NCBI GenBank assembly: GCA_024704765.1
Contig: JAKMXF010000288.1
Location: 434,001 to 498,000, forward strand
Source of the DNA: Oopsacas minuta
Lineage: Eukaryota; Porifera; Hexactinellida; Lyssacinosida; Leucopsacidae
Reading direction: 5' to 3'
DNA length: 64,000 nt
Part shown: in pieces, positions 60,901-64,000 of the stretch
Layout: every line of letters starts with the position of its first letter
Position numbering within the stretch: position 1 is the stretch's first letter
The notes under the pieces: generated by a model
What the model was told of the DNA's origin: nothing
Databases searched by the model: none
The model's input: the letters and a program-made list of their open reading frames with translations, nothing else
Program-made: the position numbers and the translations under genes

Positions 60901-62175
60901 GGCTTTACAACCAATCAAATGCTACCTTTTCCGGTTGGGTTTGCTATTAGGCTCTTCATCAGAAAAATCGAAGAAGTTGTCACTTTCCCCATTTCTTGAT
61001 TCATATGTGGATTGAAACTCTGAATCTCTATCACTCACTACTTGGTTCCTAGTCCTAACACGTCTCCGTACATGTTGTTCATGTGTTAGTTCCAGTTTCA
61101 ATGTATCAATGTCTGCACTTATCTTTTCAACCTACACACAAGTAAATATAAAACTCAAATATTCTGACGGAAATTCCCTAATTCATTTCATGGATACCAA
61201 ATGTGTAATTGGAATTTAGTATAAGGCGCTAGATGAGGTGTGAAATAGTCCTGTTATATAGTTCATATATTGTGTGGTACCAATTTGTCCTTCTGGAGAA
61301 CGAATCCTAAAAACAGCTGATTAATTCTGATTAGCAAATACTCACACTCTGTTTTATTTGAGTTAGTTTCAGTTCCATTTCTCGTCTGTTTGCATTTCTA
61401 ACTTTCCATATGACGTAACATAGTAACACAAAGTTAGCGCCACCAGCTGCCACCAGTGCCACTTGCGCCCACTTTTCCATTCTAATAAATTTCCAAAATA
61501 TTTGTATTATAATTATCGCTAATTTCTTTCAATTATGGTTTCATAAAAAATGTGTCCTTGTTGATTGTGTCACTATTTTATAGGCCACCTCAGGGCGACA
61601 CAAGTGTTCCTCAGTCTAGCATTGATAGTTGCAATATTTGGTTCCATATTAAGTATTTTAAGCGCCATAACACACAAATGGCAGCTGTTAATAGTATCCA
61701 GCATCTCTTTAGCTATTCAATGTGAGTTATTATTTGTTTACTTAAAAAAGTAAACATCAACAATTGTTTACTTTATGTAGCTATCTTACTCCTGATTGGT
61801 CTATCTGTATACTCAAATATATTAACAACTCTACAGCTGATCAGAGATGACACAATAACAGCTGGTTGGAGTTTCTACATAGCTTGGATAGGCCTATTTA
61901 TAGCTTTTTTAGGCGCCTTATATTTCAGTGGTGTTACTATTTATAGATACAAGTATGTTACATAGTTACTAGGAAATGCTTTAGGAATGTATTCCTTATA
62001 GCCCAGAAGGAAGATTGCTTATTTATACAAATTGATTGCGTGTGCATTCCATAGGAACAGATGGTTGCCAGGGAGAGGTGCTCAAGACACTCAGCCATTT
62101 ATCAGGCCGACACAATTTTTACATTTACAAGGTGCTAATGACGTATTAGACTCTGATGATGATGATACAGATTAA
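57977..62175 (+). CDS. claudin/PMP22-superfamily four-TM protein, 218 residues
   Basis: Four exons: 57977-58202, 61584-61721, 61781-61952 and 62055-62175 (657 nt). TM1 is about 20-40. Extracellular loop 1 carries the claudin signature W-x(n)-GLW-x2-C-x6-C (W41, G52-L53-W54, C57, C64). TM2 is about 83-102 after HLRATQ, where many claudins have a conserved Arg. TM3 and TM4 follow (LLIGLSVYSNIL; YIAWIGLFIAFLGALYF). The tail is acidic (DSDDDDTD) and does not end in a PDZ ligand. Claudins form paracellular barriers; in early animals the fold may serve other roles. Loop 1 is short, so PMP22/EMP or TMEM-type relatives are possible. Intron 1 is 3,381 bp and contains the complete RMDN gene on the other strand. 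Confidence 0.75.
58360..61480 (-). CDS. RMDN family protein (RMDN3/PTPIP51-like), 370 residues
   Basis: Exons 61346-61480, 60926-61131, 59507-59864, 58674-58839 and 58360-58607 join in frame (1,113 nt). The N-terminal hydrophobic segment (VALVAAGGANFVLLCYVIW) is like the outer-mitochondrial-membrane anchor of RMDN3. A coiled or charged stretch follows, then an acidic linker with FFDFSDEE (98-105), similar to an FFAT motif. The C-terminal TPR-like domain has family hallmarks: EVAWRLARCYIHSV, SWISHKWYAICCG, LYHLMGNWYFELSHLSW, KKAATTLYG and WTRKAL. RMDN3 tethers mitochondria to the ER via VAP proteins and transfers lipids; RMDN1/2 bind microtubules. Assignment to the RMDN3 branch rests on the anchor and FFAT-like motif. 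The gene is nested antisense in an intron of the claudin-like gene. Confidence 0.85.
60008..60160. repeat. R2 MITE-like repeat, full length (RMDN intron 2)
   Basis: ACAGTCAACTCCCATTATAT on the left and TTAGATATAACAGGAGTTGA on the right. Confidence 0.85.
60193..60856. mobile_element. foldback element with inverted ends and internal tandem repeats (60201-60848)
   Basis: Left end GCTTTAGTTAGAATTTTAAG and right end CTTAAAATTTTAACTAAAGC are inverted copies with GGGCGC-type termini. CTCAAATG occurs on each side (60193-60200, 60849-60856), a candidate 8-bp target duplication. The right arm holds a ~30-bp unit (AATCGATTCTAACTTGTTCC plus AATCGACTAC) about four times; diverged inverted units are in the left arm. 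No transposase. It lies in RMDN intron 2, inside the claudin intron. Confidence 0.75.
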
Positions 62176-62500
62176 CTTGTTGTTGGTTTTATTTACAATA
62201 TTCATGACATTTCATATCAGAACATGTTTATATTTGTGATTAACTTCACACGTCTTTTTACACAGATTGAAGGTTTGGACCATGGATAAATAGTAAATAG
62301 GAACTGAATAGAATAAGATTGTAAATGGTCATGTTTATGCATTTATCATATGATTAATCATATTTTCACACCTTTTGGATAATACAACTTACGCTAGAGA
62401 TTTCTTTTCAACGGATAGAGAGGGGTAATTGAGAGATATTTGTTTGTGTTGTTTGCTTGTTTGTTTGTTTATTTGTTTGTTTGTTTGTTGTTAGTTTAGA
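62176..62500. other. short intergenic region, putative LONP1 promoter
   Basis: Contains a full TGATTAATCA/TATTTTCACACCTT motif at about 62350-62375 and a (TTTG)n run directly before the LONP1 ATG. Confidence 0.5.
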
Positions 62501-64000
62501 ATGTTTAGATTCAGAACTTTATTGAAATTCCACAATTCGCTAGTTGCTATTAATAGTAACAAATCTACTAACCATATTCTTACACGAAACAACCACCTAA
62601 CTAACGAACAGTATCGTATCTATGGTAAGAGGTGAGGTGTTAAGATTAATCATATTATACACACACCAGTTATTGTGCTATTTATAGATTGTGTCGGTAT
62701 ATGAGTGATACATCAGATGACCAATCAAAAGAGGATATAGTGGTGGTGGAATCTAAGCCACTAGTGGGAAGTGGTGAGTCACTTCAGCCAATTAAAATTC
62801 CTGATGTGTTTCCAGAGGTTTGTTTTCTTGTTTGTTTACTTGTTTGTTTGTTTGTTTGTTTGTTTGTTTGTTTGTTTGTTTGTATAATTTTTCGTATTCG
62901 TTAGTTTGTTCACTTGTATATATACATGTTTATTTTAATATGGAACTAACAAATCTAGGTTCCAATTATAATCCTAGACAGAAACCCAGTATTCCCTAAA
63001 TTCATCAGAATGGTAGAAATCTCTGAGCCAAATCTTGTCAAGATCCTACGCGCCAAATTACGTATACGTCAGCCTTATGCTGGCGCATTCCTACGTAAAG
63101 ACCCGTTGCCTAGCAACGAGAACACAGACCAATCTCCCCCCGAAGTATGCACAGATCTGGAGAGTGTCTACCCAGTAGGTGAGTAGTTATTCATACGGAT
63201 AAGTTCATACGCTTAATGTTACTATTTTTAGGGACATTTGTACAAATATCAGATGTACATGACATGGGAGAAAGGATTAGAATGATCCTCCTTGGACACA
63301 GGTATGTAACTATGGAATGTTTGAGCTTTTTATAGCTGCCACTTTGGGTGTCAGGTATTGATTTGTTGTTGTTGACAAACTTATTGTAGACGTATAAAGA
63401 TAACAGGAATCATAGATACATCTCAACAATCAAAATCTGAGGAAGAAGTGGCACAAAATGTGGCACAAGTGGCAGAGGACACAAAACCAATATTAATGGT
63501 GTCTGTTGAGAATTTGTTTACAAACACATTTAAATCAGATACAGAATCAAAAGCTCTATCTGCAGAGATTATTAAGACTATTCGAGATATTATGAGTCTG
63601 AATCAGCTGTATAAAGAATCACTTTCACACCTTTTGGATTCTGGGAAGAAAGATATTAACGCGCCATCTTCTCTCGCGGATTTCGCGGCTGCTCTCTCTA
63701 GCTCTGAACCACCTCTGGTACAACAGGTGAGAATTGAACCCTATTATTACTGTGCTGACTATACATTGTATAGTGGCATGAAGCAGGAGGCCAATCTGAA
63801 GGGCTTAAGTCCGAACTTGGATTTAATCATATTTTCACACCTTTTGGTGAATTTTTCATAATTATCCTGGAGACTATCTTCCAGGTGTCAGTATAGTCTA
63901 AACAAATTCAAACAATAAGCTGATTTAATTTATACATACTCAAAAACAAATAAACAAACAAACAAACAAACAAACAAACTAGTAATATATTTGTAGGCCG
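62501..64000 (+). CDS. LONP1: mitochondrial Lon protease LONP1, N-terminal part (continues past window)
   Basis: Exons 62501-62631, 62688-62817, 62959-63178, 63232-63301 and 63390-63726 are in frame; a further acceptor at 63995-63996 begins the next exon at 63997. The N-terminus (MFRFRTLLKFHNSLVAINS) is rich in Arg and hydroxylated residues and lacks acids, as in a mitochondrial presequence. From exon 3 it shows the Lon substrate-binding domain: VPIIILDRNPVFPKFIRMV, LRAKLRIRQPYAGAFLRKD, then GTFVQISDVHDMGERIRMIL. LONP1 is the ATP-dependent matrix protease that degrades damaged proteins. The AAA+ and Ser-Lys protease domains lie outside this window. The exon 1 donor AAGAG|GTGAGG was chosen because the nearer TATG|GTAAGA gives a stop in exon 2. 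Confidence 0.9.

Overview
This is an AT-rich animal genomic window (eukaryotic; positions 1-484 are an assembly gap of Ns). The genes are compact and intron-bearing, and many introns are only 60-250 bp. Several products are typical of animals: a caspase cluster, a claudin-fold protein, TBC1D13, a CEP112-like centrosomal coiled coil and a CIMAP1/ODF3 axonemal protein. Together with the small introns and dense short palindromic repeats, this fits an early-branching animal, most likely a demosponge such as Amphimedon. That placement is inference; no marker gene here proves it. All exon joins below were made by hand from splice motifs, reading phase and family similarity, with no transcript support.

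Layout. 1.0-5.0 kb, + strand: HYPK, a 100-residue VAMP8-like R-SNARE whose start codon is split by an intron, and CIMAP1/ODF3. 5.9-10.4 kb, +: an 883-residue protein with four tandem NADAR domains. 12.55-15.5 kb: a near-perfect inverted repeat (arms about 1,073 bp, spacer 797 bp), each arm holding the same unrecognised 223-residue gene. 16.5-21.9 kb, +: a CEP112-like gene of 15 exons. 22.0-24.4 kb, +: a MEK1/2-type MAP2K with a long N-terminal extension and an unusual activation loop. 25.7-26.6 kb: a Tc1/mariner-type foldback MITE.

27.4-42.9 kb, - strand: a caspase array with four intact units, one intact-frame unit whose catalytic Cys is Trp, one 3'-truncated unit, one decayed pseudogene and an orphan first exon. 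All are embedded in duplicated spacer DNA. 43.7-47.8 kb, -: TBC1D13 flanked by two small paralogous ORFs that end in a CRIB-like motif. 50.3-54.4 kb, -: a secreted astacin metalloprotease with an unrecognised Cys-rich C-terminal region. 58.0-62.2 kb: a claudin/PMP22-like four-TM gene (+) whose first intron contains a whole RMDN gene on the opposite strand. 62.5 kb to the end, +: the N-terminal part of mitochondrial LONP1.

The genes do not form one pathway. Noncoding DNA is filled with several families of short palindromic or MITE-like repeats, and a recurring motif (TGATTAATCA followed by TATTTTCACACCTT) that sits in introns and between genes. The observations I rate highest are the four-domain NADAR protein with its pattern of lost glutamates, the caspase array with its Cys-to-Trp unit and interchangeable phase-1 first exons, the nested antisense RMDN gene, the large palindrome, and the twin CRIB mini-proteins.
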